A stretch of 23,302 bases of DNA from DASVVT01 sp036386415 (GCA_036386415.1 DASVVT010000092.1:1-23302); one strand, 5' to 3'; positions 1 to 7,213 are shown, counted from the first letter of the stretch. A program made the numbers and translations. Notes: generated from the sequence alone by a model not told the origin.

Positions 1-321
1 TGATCTAATTAACAGGCTCAAGGAATGGCCTCAGACCGCTATCAGCTTCACCGGTGCTCCATCTGCTCAGGCGTCCCTGAGCAGAATCAATGAGCACAGG
101 TTGTGCTCAGAACTAAGTTCAGTCAACATACAAGACCGCCAGTGGCGGTATTTTACTCAATGTTGCGGCTGTTACCGCGTCACGCGGTTCTAACCCTCTC
201 GTCACGGACTTTGACCGCTCCTGGCGATCTAACACCTCAAAACGTGACTTTTACAGCGTCCTCATGCAAGACCCTCTGCATCGCTCCGACTTTGTTTATT
301 ATCCTCCAGGGAGGATAAATC
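1..321. other. Gene-poor leader with four short hairpins upstream of the integrase remnant
   Basis: No convincing gene is visible here. One frame is open from the left edge to about position 192 and could be the tail of a gene outside the window, but its product looks like nothing I recognise. Four compact inverted repeats lie in a row: 62-85 (10-bp perfect stem, 4-nt loop), 91-109 (7-bp stem, 5-nt loop), 135-149 (6-bp stem, 3-nt loop, followed by an A/T-rich stretch) and 174-188 (6-bp stem, 3-nt loop). They may be terminators of an upstream unit or recombination-site remnants (attI or attC-like) beside the integron-type integrase. A strong Shine-Dalgarno (GGGAGG) sits at about 309-314, just before the integrase start. 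Confidence 0.4.
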
Positions 322-802
322 ATGCCGGAACAGCCACGACTGCTGGAGCGTGTGCGAGCGCACCTCCGGCTGAAGCATTACAGCATCCGCACCGAAGAGG
401 CTAACGTCAATGTCATCCGTCGTTTCATCCTCTCTCACCAGAAGCGCCACCCCAAAGAGATGGGAGCAGGCGAAATCAGACAGTATTTATCACACCTGGC
501 GACGCACGGACATGTCGCCACTTCGACGCAGAACGTGGCCCTCGCCGCCCTCCTGTTCCTCTACCGCGAGGTGTTGCTTATTGACCTGCCGCTGGTCGAA
601 GGCGTTGAGCGCGCCATACGCCCACAACGCATCCACGTCGTTTTCACACCTGAGGAGGTCAAAAGAATGCTGGCCGAGATGTCCGGCCTCTCTCACCTGA
701 TGGCATAGCTGCTCTACGGCGCTGCGGCTGCGTCTGATGGAATGCGTCCGGCTGGGAGTTAAAGACCTGGAGTTCGACTACTGACAGATCATTGTCCGTG
801 AT
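322..802 (+). pseudogene. Integron-type tyrosine integrase, N-terminal half, degraded
   Basis: The first 128 codons read as the N-terminal SAM-like DNA-binding domain of an integron integrase (IntI-like tyrosine recombinase): a LKHYSIRTEEANV core, RHPKEMG, then ALLFLYREVL and the start of the catalytic domain (VVFTPEEVKRML). A TAG at 706-708 stands where a Gln or similar residue is expected (LMA-x-LLYG). Beyond it, one extra base near 726 restores a frame reading GAGLRLMECVRLGVKDLEF, the region holding the first catalytic Arg. A TGA at 782-784 follows, then QIIVRD. The gene stops abruptly at about 802 where a hairpin repeat begins; the C-terminal H-x-x-R and Tyr regions are absent from the next kilobase. 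With two stops, a frameshift and loss of half the protein, it cannot be an active recombinase. The ATG at 322 has a good ribosome-binding site. Confidence 0.85.
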
Positions 803-807
803 TTTTA

Positions 808-955
808 AGTAGTGCCCCGGTTTCAGCTCTTCTCTGTGTAATCTGCGTGTTCTCTCGGGTCTGCGGTGGTGAGTGTGGCTTAAAGTTGATTCACCGCCGC
901 AGAGACACAGAGGGCGCGGAGCGGGCACAGTGTCTTGTGAGAATAGGACACCACC
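808..955. repeat. Intergenic inverted repeat, CACAGAGACACAGAGG family, copy 1
   Basis: The left arm (about 830-873) and right arm (about 890-930) are imperfect reverse complements made of short CACAGAG/CGGAG-like units around a short A/T-rich centre. The left arm with its outer flank (AGTAGTGCCCCGGTTTCAG at about 810-828) closely matches the reverse complement of the right flank of the copy at 4988-5117, so the repeat unit extends beyond the visible stem. The right edge has AGGACAC, the inverted counterpart. It begins a few bases after the integrase remnant ends. Confidence 0.75.
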
Positions 956-1085
956 TTTTTTGTTGACCATTGGCCGCATAGCAATTATTGTGTCACGTCG
1001 AAGTCCGAGACCTGTTTGGAATCCGTAAGCGATAGAAGCGGTAATGGAATAAGCTCTTTAACTCCTGAGCTGTTGAAGGAATCAG
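956..1085. other. Short intergenic leader before the TPR gene
   Basis: I see no gene here. The stretch lies between the hairpin repeat and the ATG at 1086. A Shine-Dalgarno-like AAGGA lies about five bases before that start codon. No confident -35/-10 pair was found. Confidence 0.4.
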
Positions 1086-2213
1086 ATGGTGTCTCCCGTG
1101 CAAGAGACTAAAGAGTGTCCCTACTGCGCAGAGATTATTCTCGCCAGGGCGATCAAGTGCAGGTACTGTGGAGAGAGGCTCGACGGCGAGCCGCCTGATG
1201 GAAAGCCCTTCGAGGGCGCGAGCGCTGCCCGCACGCCTCAACGGCTTTGGAATCCGGGCGTCGCGGGTCTGCTGAGCTTAATTATTCCCGGCGCGGGGCA
1301 GATGTATAGAGGCAAGGTGGGAGCGGGTCTGCTCTGGTTCGTCTGTGTGCCCCTGGGCTATCTGCTCTTCATTATTCCCGGCATCGCTCTACACATCATC
1401 TGCATCTTCAATGCCGCTTCCGGCGACCCGACGGTTGATGGGAGGGAGAGCGCGAGGCTCACAGGTTGGTTTGCAGCCGCCGCGTTGAGCCTGGCCTGCG
1501 TCGCGGGCGCAATCATCTACCTGGCTCTCTATCAGAACCCTGCCAATCGCCAGTTCGAGCCGCAGCCTCTGGCTTTTATTCCGCCCTCGCAGACTGCGCA
1601 ACCGTCCCCCGGCGAGCAGAAGTCGGAACCGACGCCTTCGCCCAGCCCATCCGTCTCTCCATCTGTGGAACCCTCTGTCGAACCCACGCCCGAAGCTGAG
1701 AATCAATCGCCCGCGCCCGTCGCGTCAACGGAACTGGCCGCTAATAACCTGGTCGCCAGCAGCAGCAGCAATCTTCCTCAGCCTGCCCCCTCTGCGACGC
1801 CCGACGCGGGAGCAATCACCCGCAGCAATTCGATAGAAGTGACTGATAAGCTGGACACTGTCGCCGCAGAGCACTATCAGTCAGGGCTCGCTTTGATGAA
1901 GCAGCAGAGATGGAAAGAGGCCGAGCATGAGTTCAGAGAGGCCGTGCGCCTCAAGCCGGATAACCCCTACTATCGTTTTCAACTGGGGGCGGCGCTCAGT
2001 CCTCAGTTGAGATTCGCCGAAACAGAAGCCGAATTTCGAGAGGCCGCGCGACTGGATGCGGCCAATGCGCTCTGGCACGCCAAGCTGGGTTATATCCTCA
2101 GCATCCAAAAGAAGTGGGCTGACGCTGAACGTGAAGTTGCGGAAGCCGTGCGTCTAGACCCGGCCAATACAGGTTATAAAACACTACTTCAGAACGTGCA
2201 GCGTAAGAGGTGA
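1086..2213 (+). CDS. Zinc-ribbon, TM2-like membrane and TPR-repeat protein
   Basis: The 375-residue protein has a modular layout. An N-terminal zinc ribbon has two CxxC knuckles (C11/C14 and C25/C28, in CPYCAE and CRYCGE). A hydrophobic pair at about 58-106 contains PGAGQMYRGKVGAGLLW, which resembles TM2-type domains. A third membrane helix lies at about 127-148, followed by a long Pro/Ser/Thr/Glu-rich linker at about 160-240. The C-terminal 255-370 consists of about three TPR units (ALMKQQRWKEAEHEFREAVR and two more). The family is common but its role is unknown; membrane anchoring with a protein-binding TPR tail is an inference. The ATG at 1086 with AAGGA upstream fits, because it places the zinc ribbon at the N terminus as usual. 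It stands alone: hairpin repeats lie on both sides. Confidence 0.8.
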   Translation: MVSPVQETKECPYCAEIILARAIKCRYCGERLDGEPPDGKPFEGASAARTPQRLWNPGVAGLLSLIIPGAGQMYRGKVGAGLLWFVCVPLGYLLFIIPGIALHIICIFNAASGDPTVDGRESARLTGWFAAAALSLACVAGAIIYLALYQNPANRQFEPQPLAFIPPSQTAQPSPGEQKSEPTPSPSPSVSPSVEPSVEPTPEAENQSPAPVASTELAANNLVASSSSNLPQPAPSATPDAGAITRSNSIEVTDKLDTVAAEHYQSGLALMKQQRWKEAEHEFREAVRLKPDNPYYRFQLGAALSPQLRFAETEAEFREAARLDAANALWHAKLGYILSIQKKWADAEREVAEAVRLDPANTGYKTLLQNVQRKR

Positions 2214-2547
2214 GGGAATCGGTCTCAGGCGTCAGGTAAAACCGGAAAAATCCTGGACACGCTTTCATCGCCTCAATCAACGTCCGGGAAGGAAGCGCTT
2301 CCAGACGAGAATGCTTCAAGCAAACGAGGATGTCAGTAGTCTCCTGATTACATCTCAACTCTCTGTGCCCCCTCCGTGTCCTCTGTGTCTCTGTGGTGAA
2401 TCTACTTCAAGTAAGACTCACCACCGCAGACACAGAGGACACGGAGGGTGCACAGAGAGCACTAACTCTACCAAGATGTCTGAAGTCCTGAGCAGGAGTA
2501 GCCCGATCTTGAAGCGATGCGGCCATTGATTCGACGGGAACTGTGGG
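2214..2547. other. Intergenic space carrying a hairpin repeat and a 12-bp palindrome
   Basis: No gene is seen. The stretch holds a perfect palindrome GGAAGCGCTTCC at 2291-2302 and the hairpin repeat annotated at 2335-2480. The short reading frames here follow the low-complexity repeat sequence and look spurious. Confidence 0.5.
2335..2480. repeat. Intergenic inverted repeat, CACAGAGACACAGAGG family, copy 2
   Basis: The left arm (about 2361-2398) and right arm (about 2417-2459) are near-perfect reverse complements around a loop of about 18 nt. Each arm is a run of related units such as CACAGAGGACACGGAGG. The left outer flank (AGTAGTCTCCTGATTA) resembles the AGTAGTGTCCTAG box of the other copies. 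The arm sequence is better preserved than in copy 1. Confidence 0.85.
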
Positions 2548-3290
2548 ATGCACGAAAGAACAATTGCTATCGGCGACATTCATGGTGATCTGGCGCACGC
2601 GCTCACCCTCTGGGAGCGGCTGCCCGTCCTGACGGCCAGCGATACCATCGTCTTTCTAGGCGATTACGTGGATCGCGGCCCGGACTCGCGCGGCGCATAG
2701 AGTTCATACGAAGTCTGCCTGCACGCACCCCCGCGCGCGTCGTCGCCCTGATGGGCAACCACGAGCAGATACTTCTGGACGCATACGAGGGCGGCAACTC
2801 TGAGCCGCTGTGGCCGCCTTCCAATGGGGTCATGGCGACCTATCTCTCATTCACAGGCGAAGCGTTTGAAGGCAACGAGCAGCAGTTTGAACGCATGCTC
2901 AATGTGAAGCGTTGGCTTCCCGCGGACGTTTACCGGTGGATGAAGGCGCTGCCGCTCTGGTACGAGGACGAGCGCGCAATCTATGTGCACGCCGGTCTCG
3001 AAGGTGAAGACGAGGTCTGGTTTCATCCGACGAAGTCGCAGGAAACGTCGCTCCTCTGGATGCGCGAGGACGATTTCTGGCGGGGCTACACGGGCAAGCG
3101 TCTCGTCTTTGGACACACCGTCACGAGCTACCTGCCTCTGGATCATTTAAGCTGGCTCGGTAAAGTCTTCGACGATAAACGCGACGTCTGGTTTCGCGGC
3201 GACCTGATCGGCATCGACACAGGCTGCGGCAAAGGCGGATTTCTCTCCGCAGTCGAATTGCCGAGCCTCGCCGTTTACGAGTCGCGTTGA
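2548..3290 (+). pseudogene. PPP-family metallophosphatase with one frameshift
   Basis: The gene reads as a bacterial Ser/Thr-type protein phosphatase of the PPP metallophosphoesterase family, about 247 residues if repaired. From the ATG at 2548 the frame carries GDIHGD and GDYVDRG, then stops at TAG 2698-2700. The frame one base back continues with IEFIRSLPARTP, GNHEQ, YVHAG and FGHTVT and ends at 3290. All metal- and phosphate-binding motifs (GDxHG, GDxVDRG, GNHE, HAG, GH) are therefore present but split over two frames. One missing base around 2690-2697 explains it. This is either a recent inactivation or a sequencing/assembly error; the intact motifs favour a very recent or artefactual event. 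A separate start at 2751 would lack the first two metal motifs and would not be an active enzyme. Confidence 0.8.
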
Positions 3291-3351
3291 ACCGAATCGA
3301 ATATCATCTGAGCGCACACAGACACTTTACATCAAATCCAGTATCAAACAT

Positions 3352-3384
3352 GACCGGCGAGAGGCCGCAGCCCTCTCGCCGGTC
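3352..3384 (+). terminator. Terminator-like hairpin after the phosphatase gene
   Basis: The arms at 3352-3364 and 3372-3384 form a perfect 13-bp GC-rich stem (GACCGGCGAGAGG against its complement) with a 7-nt loop, about 60 nt past the stop codon. No long U-tract follows (TCTCC only), so it could act as an mRNA-end stabiliser rather than a canonical intrinsic terminator. Confidence 0.6.
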
Positions 3385-3507
3385 TCTCCATGTTGCTGCT
3401 GGCGCATAGAGGAAATATTCTTTAGAAATTTGTGTCACGGCCAGCATTCTATACGCCCTGGAATCGTGTTATACCAGGCAAGCAGAATAAAAGAAGGCGT
3501 GCGACCG

Positions 3508-3587
3508 ATCCACGAAGTAACACGAAGCAACACGAAACGATGCGGGCAAAGGGGCTCTTTCGTGTTGCTTCGTGTCGATTAGTGGAT
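3508..3587. repeat. Intergenic inverted repeat, CACGAAGCAACACGAA family, copy 1
   Basis: The left arm (3508-3538, starting GATCCACGAAGTAACACGAAG) and right arm (3558-3587) are near-perfect complements with a loop of about 19 nt. Within an arm the unit ACACGAAG(C/T)A repeats. It shares its outer GATCCACGAA with the copy at 8346-8420. Confidence 0.85.
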
Positions 3588-3694
3588 TGTCCCCTGTCCT
3601 CTTTTAATTGCATCTTGGTATTATGAGGCGCATTGGCGTGGTCGTATCGAACGTGCGCTCTCTTAATTGAGCAAGGAGGAGGCAGAGCAAGGGG

Positions 3695-4177
3695 ATGCCG
3701 AAAGATATCAAGGAGATGACGGACGATGAAGTCCGCGAGCGCATTATCCGTCTGGGATTCGGCGGAGACCGTCAACGCTTCGAAGATTTTTGTGCGAAGA
3801 TGCGTGAGGGATTGCCCAGCGGAACAGGAGTCGCCCTGCGCGGCAGCGTCATCACAGACGAGCGCTGGGAAGACGGCGAGCCGTTTGACGCCGACGGCAG
3901 AGGCTCAAGCGACCTGGACGTGACGCTCATCGGGGGCAAGGTGATGGAGTGCTGGAATGAAGAGTCTTTCTACATCCCGGGGCTGCACACCAAGCCGCTC
4001 GGCGATAAAGACCCGGAGATTGCGCCCGCGCTGAATCCGCTGCGCAAGTCGCTTCAGGAGATCGCACGCCGTCCCGTCAACTTCCAGGCCACCTCCAACA
4101 TGATCCTCTTTGCGCGTGACATACTCTTCGGCCAACCCTACTTCACGATCATCGAAGCTGTAGAGGCGGACGCTTGA
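3695..4177 (+). CDS. Nucleotidyltransferase-fold protein
   Basis: The 160-residue protein shows the core of a minimal nucleotidyltransferase: G50-S51 in ALRGSVI, then SSDLDVTLIG giving D73 and D75 as the likely metal-binding pair. An acidic insertion (about 54-70) separates the two. The strand where a third carboxylate would be expected may be RPVNFQ, with Asn129 instead of Asp; that placement is a guess. Substrate and reaction are unknown; candidates are nucleotide transfer to protein, RNA or antibiotic, or a degenerate form with no activity. Its stop overlaps the TTG start of the next gene, which points to translational coupling. The ATG at 3695 has a purine-rich GGAGGAGG region about 14 nt upstream. 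Confidence 0.65.
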   Translation: MPKDIKEMTDDEVRERIIRLGFGGDRQRFEDFCAKMREGLPSGTGVALRGSVITDERWEDGEPFDADGRGSSDLDVTLIGGKVMECWNEESFYIPGLHTKPLGDKDPEIAPALNPLRKSLQEIARRPVNFQATSNMILFARDILFGQPYFTIIEAVEADA

Positions 4178-4929
4178 TCCTCAAGCTCATGAGCTACAAC
4201 ATACGCTTTGGCGGGCGCGGGCGTGAGTCGCGTCTGGCGGAGGTGATACGCGCCGTCGCGCCCGACATGGTCGTCTTTCAGGAGGCCACAGACACGCGCG
4301 TCATAGAGAGACTGGCCGAAGCCACAGAGATGCGCTGGTGGGCGGCGCGACGTGCCCATTCCATAGGCTTCATCAGCCGCGTCGAGGTGGCGTATCACGA
4401 GTGGCACTACCCCGTGGGCGCGAGACATTCTTTTATGGAGATAGTGCTCAAGGGAAGCGAGGCGCGCATCTTCGGCCTGCACTTGAGCGCGCGTTTCTCT
4501 AAATGGAGCGAGCGGCGGCGCGCGCGAGAGATACGCGCGCTCTTGAAAGGCATCGAGCGCCACCAGGAAGGCTTTCATGCGCTCGTCGGAGATTTCAACA
4601 CGCTCGCGCCCGGCGAGTTGTTGGACGTGCAGCGCATGCCCGCCTGGATTCGAGCCCTCATCTGGATCAGCGGGCGCGACATACAGCGCGAGACCATCCA
4701 GATCATGCTCGACGCCAATTATCTGGACGGCTATCGTTTCCTCTACCCTGCCGACCACGGCTACACCTTCCCCACCTGGGACCCGCACCTGCGGCTAGAC
4801 TACGTCTTCCTGCCTGCTCCCTTCGCAGACCGTCTCGCCTTTTGCCAGGTTATCAAAGAGCCCACGACAGTCGCCGGCGCCTCAGACCATTTTCCACTCC
4901 TCGCGCACCTGGAAATTCGTGAATTGTAA
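4174..4929 (+). CDS. Endonuclease/exonuclease/phosphatase-family hydrolase
   Basis: The 251-residue protein fits the EEP fold (DNase I, exonuclease III, inositol phosphatase and nSMase-like enzymes): MSYNIRFGG with the metal-site Asn, VVFQEAT with Glu37, GLHLSARF, GDFNT with Asp140 and Asn142, and a terminal SDHFPLLAHL with Asp238 and His239. These are the metal-binding and catalytic residues of the family. No signal peptide is seen, so it should act in the cytoplasm on a phosphodiester or phosphomonoester that cannot be named from sequence. The start is TTG at 4174, overlapping the preceding TGA as TTGA. The ATG at 4189 is possible but would remove part of the first beta strand. Synteny suggests it works with the nucleotidyltransferase-like partner. 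Confidence 0.8.
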   Translation: MILKLMSYNIRFGGRGRESRLAEVIRAVAPDMVVFQEATDTRVIERLAEATEMRWWAARRAHSIGFISRVEVAYHEWHYPVGARHSFMEIVLKGSEARIFGLHLSARFSKWSERRRAREIRALLKGIERHQEGFHALVGDFNTLAPGELLDVQRMPAWIRALIWISGRDIQRETIQIMLDANYLDGYRFLYPADHGYTFPTWDPHLRLDYVFLPAPFADRLAFCQVIKEPTTVAGASDHFPLLAHLEIREL

Positions 4930-5208
4930 ATCCTGCATCATAAATAGAAGAAAGCCGTCGTCGATTCACGATTCACGCCTCCGTTATGTCCTAATCTGAT
5001 TTGTACTCTGTGCATCCTCTGCGCCCTCTGTGTCTCTGTGGTGAGTATTCTTTGAAATGATTCACCACAGAGACACAGAGAGCACGGAGATTACACAGAG
5101 AAAATCTGAAACTAGGACACTACTCAATGCGCTTTCCTATTGACTCGCCGCTCGATTTAGCATAGAACGCACGCGCTCTATGAAAATCCCTTGGAGGAGT
5201 TCCGTCCC
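4930..5208. other. Intergenic space with degenerate repeat words and a hairpin repeat
   Basis: No gene is seen. At 4940-4980 lies TAAATAGAAGAAAGCC followed by a tandem GATTCAC word without a facing arm. A similar TAAATAGAA-AGAAAGCC block recurs at about 9131-9150. The full hairpin repeat is at 4988-5117, and the GGAGG of the next gene is at 5193-5197. Confidence 0.5.
4988..5117. repeat. Intergenic inverted repeat, CACAGAGACACAGAGG family, copy 3
   Basis: The left arm (about 5005-5045) and right arm (about 5060-5100) pair well through CACCACAGAGACACAGAG. Outside them, ATGTCCTAATCTGATTT on the left is the imperfect reverse complement of AAATCTGAAACTAGGACAC on the right, so the inverted repeat is longer than the hairpin core and has terminal boxes. 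The same boxes are recognisable in copy 1 at 808-955. Confidence 0.85.
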
Positions 5209-6189
5209 ATGAAGCGAATGATCCTACTCGCCTCGCTGCTGTTGGCCGCGTCCGGTTGTGCTACGGAGACGCAGGCCCCGAACAACACGCCAGCGCCCTC
5301 TTCGAACGTTAATGCTGCCGCCACGCCGCAGACGGCAGCGACCATTTCAGAGGCCGACATCATTGCCAGGGAGAAACAGATTTGGGATGCACTCAAGAAC
5401 AAGGACTACGATGGCTTTGCAGCGATGTTAGCCGATGACCAGTTAGAGGTCTTCGGCTCCGGCGTTAATGATAAAGCGACCAGCGTCAACGGCGTCAAAA
5501 GCCTTGTCCTGACGGATGCCGCCCTGTCCGATTGGAAGGTCGTCGTGATAGACAAAGATGCAGCCGTCGTCACGTACACGGCCAGCCTCAAAGGCACGCA
5601 GAATGGAAAGCCGCTTCCCACGAATACAGAGCGAGCCAGCACCGCATGGGTTAATCGCGGCGGGAAATGGTTGGCCGTATATCATCAGGGCACAGAGGCC
5701 ACCCAATCGAAGGAGAACGCGCCCGCGACGACGAGCGGCTCGCCAAGTACGTCCAAGACCACCACGACCACGACCAAGACCGAAGCCAGCCCCAGCGCAT
5801 CGGGGAGTCCCGCCAGCACTAGCAGCAGCAGTGGCGACGCCATCGACAGGGAGAAGCAGGTCTGGGAGATGCTCAAGCGAAAGGATTATGACGGCTTCGC
5901 CAGCATGTTGGCAGACGACCAGATAGAGGTTGAGCCTGACGGCGTCTACGATAAGGCGGGCACGATCAAAGGGGTCAGGCAGGTCGATTTTACGAGCGCT
6001 TCGTTGAGCGACTTCAAAATGTTAAAGTTAGATGACGATGCTGCTCTGGTCATCTATCTTGTCAAGATGCCCGCGCAGGGTTCAGAGCCCGCAGACGAGC
6101 GGCACAGCACCATCTGGGCTAATCGCGGCGGGAAATGGTTGGCCGTATTTCATCAGGGCACGCCGGTCAAATCAGCGCAGCCTAAATAA
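5209..6189 (+). CDS. Lipoprotein with two tandem NTF2/SnoaL-like (DUF4440-type) domains
   Basis: The 326-residue protein begins with a lipoprotein signal (MKRMILLASLLLAASGC, lipid-anchored Cys17). Two homologous domains follow, at about 40-160 and 205-320, joined by a Thr/Ser/Lys-rich linker. Each starts EKQ(I/V)W-x(2)-LK-x-KDYDGFA-x-MLADDQ and ends NRGGKWLAV(Y/F)HQGT, the pattern of DUF4440/SnoaL-like cone-shaped domains that bind small ligands or act as isomerases; no function can be assigned. The first copy has a longer loop (SLKGTQNGKPLP). The ATG at 5209 is chosen because GGAGG lies at 5193-5197 and the signal peptide follows at once; an upstream TTG at 5191 overlaps that Shine-Dalgarno. 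The two domain ends remain almost identical in DNA (see findings). Confidence 0.8.
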   Translation: MKRMILLASLLLAASGCATETQAPNNTPAPSSNVNAAATPQTAATISEADIIAREKQIWDALKNKDYDGFAAMLADDQLEVFGSGVNDKATSVNGVKSLVLTDAALSDWKVVVIDKDAAVVTYTASLKGTQNGKPLPTNTERASTAWVNRGGKWLAVYHQGTEATQSKENAPATTSGSPSTSKTTTTTTKTEASPSASGSPASTSSSSGDAIDREKQVWEMLKRKDYDGFASMLADDQIEVEPDGVYDKAGTIKGVRQVDFTSASLSDFKMLKLDDDAALVIYLVKMPAQGSEPADERHSTIWANRGGKWLAVFHQGTPVKSAQPK

Positions 6190-6256
6190 TCTACCGAGGA
6201 GGCCGCGAGATGCCCGGACATCCCGACCGCCTTCTACCGCAAAGGGGATCAACTTA

Positions 6257-6484
6257 ATGGACGAGAAAGAGAACAATTCCAATGTGTCATACGAGATCAG
6301 GGTCAAGCCTGGCCGCGAGGGCACTGATCCGAATGCTCCAGATTGGGAGGTGCGTGAGCTGGAAAATGGGGTTCTCCAGAATGACGCAGACATCTACGAC
6401 AATCTGACGCTGGCCGAAGCCAACGAGATTGCAGGAATGTGGATCAGGAAAAAGAACGAAGCGGAAGCAGAGACTGAGAATTAA
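6257..6484 (+). CDS. Small acidic hypothetical protein
   Basis: The 75-residue product begins MDEKENNSNVSYEIRVKPG and is rich in Glu, Asp and Asn, with no signal peptide or membrane segment. The ATG at 6257 has AAGGGGA at 6242-6248 as ribosome-binding site. It lies 67 nt after the lipoprotein gene on the same strand and is followed immediately by a strong hairpin, so it is probably the last gene of that unit. The amino-acid composition, start signal and terminator support a real gene. I do not recognise the family. Confidence 0.6.
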   Translation: MDEKENNSNVSYEIRVKPGREGTDPNAPDWEVRELENGVLQNDADIYDNLTLAEANEIAGMWIRKKNEAEAETEN

Positions 6485-6488
6485 CCGC

Positions 6489-6536
6489 CCGGAGGGCACA
6501 GGGGACTCCATATGCTTTCCCCTCTGTGCCCTCCGG
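6489..6536 (+). terminator. Strong hairpin at the end of the lipoprotein unit
   Basis: The arms at 6489-6500 and 6525-6536 form a perfect 12-bp stem (CCGGAGGGCACA), extended inward by a GGGG/CCCC pairing. It starts four bases after the stop codon. There is no U-run directly after it; TTCTTTTTTC lies about 10 nt further on. It could serve as a bidirectional end between this unit and the minus-strand gene that stops at 6569. Confidence 0.65.
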
Positions 6537-6568
6537 TAGTAAACCCTTCTTTTTTCAACTCGCCCTCA

Positions 6569-6902
6569 TCAATCAGACCCGGCATCTTTGATCGCGGACG
6601 CTTCGACTACCCAGCCGTTCTCAGGCCGGTCTGCATCGTAGGTCAGCTTATAATTCAGCTTCTCTCTCAAATCGTAGTACTCCATCTGCAAGAGACGCCC
6701 CTTGATCTTGTAGCCCTCGTCGGACGAGACCGGAGTCCAGCATGACTCGTAACGCACGGACTTGATGTCGCCCCTTGAGTACCAGACTGGTTCCACGGCC
6801 AGAGGCTTTGATGTCCGTTTGACCTTCAGCTTTTTGAGCCCCGGCGACGCTCTGGATCAGCAAAGCAATCGCGAGCGTGAGAGCTGATATGTTTCTGTGC
6901 AT
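6569..6902 (-). pseudogene. Small secreted protein, split by a frameshift
   Basis: Read from 6902 downward, the N terminus is a clear signal peptide (MHRNISALTLAIALLIQSVAGAQK). The frame then runs into low-quality sequence. One base shift at the GGGGCTCAAAAAG tract (near 6832-6845) gives a coherent continuation, KLKVKRTSKPLAVEPVW, followed by YSRGDIKSVRYESCW, EYYDLREKLNYKLTYD and the stop at 6569. The repaired protein is about 111 residues. The shift lies at homopolymers, so a sequencing error is as likely as a real mutation. The product family is not recognised; it would be an exported protein of unknown role. Confidence 0.65.
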
Positions 6903-7017
6903 GATCGTGTGCCAGATGGTAGAGCCCTGCGTTGGACGGTCGAGTTTGCGGTCTCAGATAGTCGGCCATGGCGGAAACCCTGGAGCAAATTTCAATTGAG
7001 TGTAGGGCGAGAGCCAT

Positions 7018-7110
7018 GTCAACGCAAAGGACGCAAAGGATGAGGACGCAGAGGGCGCAAAAGGAATCTCCAGCGCCCTCTGCGGTTTCCCTGGCGACCT
7101 TTGCGGTTTA
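7018..7110. repeat. Intergenic inverted repeat, ACGCAAAGGACGCAAAGG family, copy 1
   Basis: The left arm (7018-7061) is a run of ACGCAAAGG / ACGCAGAGGGCGCAA units. The right arm (7073-7110) carries the complementary GCGCCCTCTGCGGTTT and ACCTTTGCGGTTT words. Pairing is imperfect but extended, with an 11-nt loop. The same words form the copy at 10413-10509 and the single arm at 12822-12868. Confidence 0.8.
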
Positions 7111-7181
7111 TCTTCCGTACTGCCAAATGAAATCGGCTCTAGACCGTCCACGGCAGGGCACAGTCAATTGCAAACCATAAC

Positions 7182-7213
7182 AGGCGCGAGTCAAACAAGT
7201 TGAAGTCGCGCCT
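7182..7213 (-). terminator. Terminator-like hairpin downstream of the minus-strand unit
   Basis: The arms AGGCGCGA (7182-7189) and TCGCGCCT (7206-7213) pair perfectly and enclose a second short stem (TCAA/TTGA). It lies about 30 nt past the stop of the gene ending at 7242. A weak T-containing stretch follows on the minus strand. Confidence 0.5.

Larger units (their letters stand above)
3291..3694. other. Intergenic space with terminator-like stem and hairpin repeat
   Basis: I see no gene. The space holds a 13-bp perfect stem at 3352-3384 and the CACGAAGCAACACGAA-type hairpin at 3508-3587. The GAGGAGG-like ribosome-binding site of the next gene lies near 3675-3681. Confidence 0.5.

Noticed and set aside
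103..318. 71-codon open frame just before the integrase
   Set aside because: It covers the hairpin cluster, lacks a ribosome-binding site and has a low-information composition.
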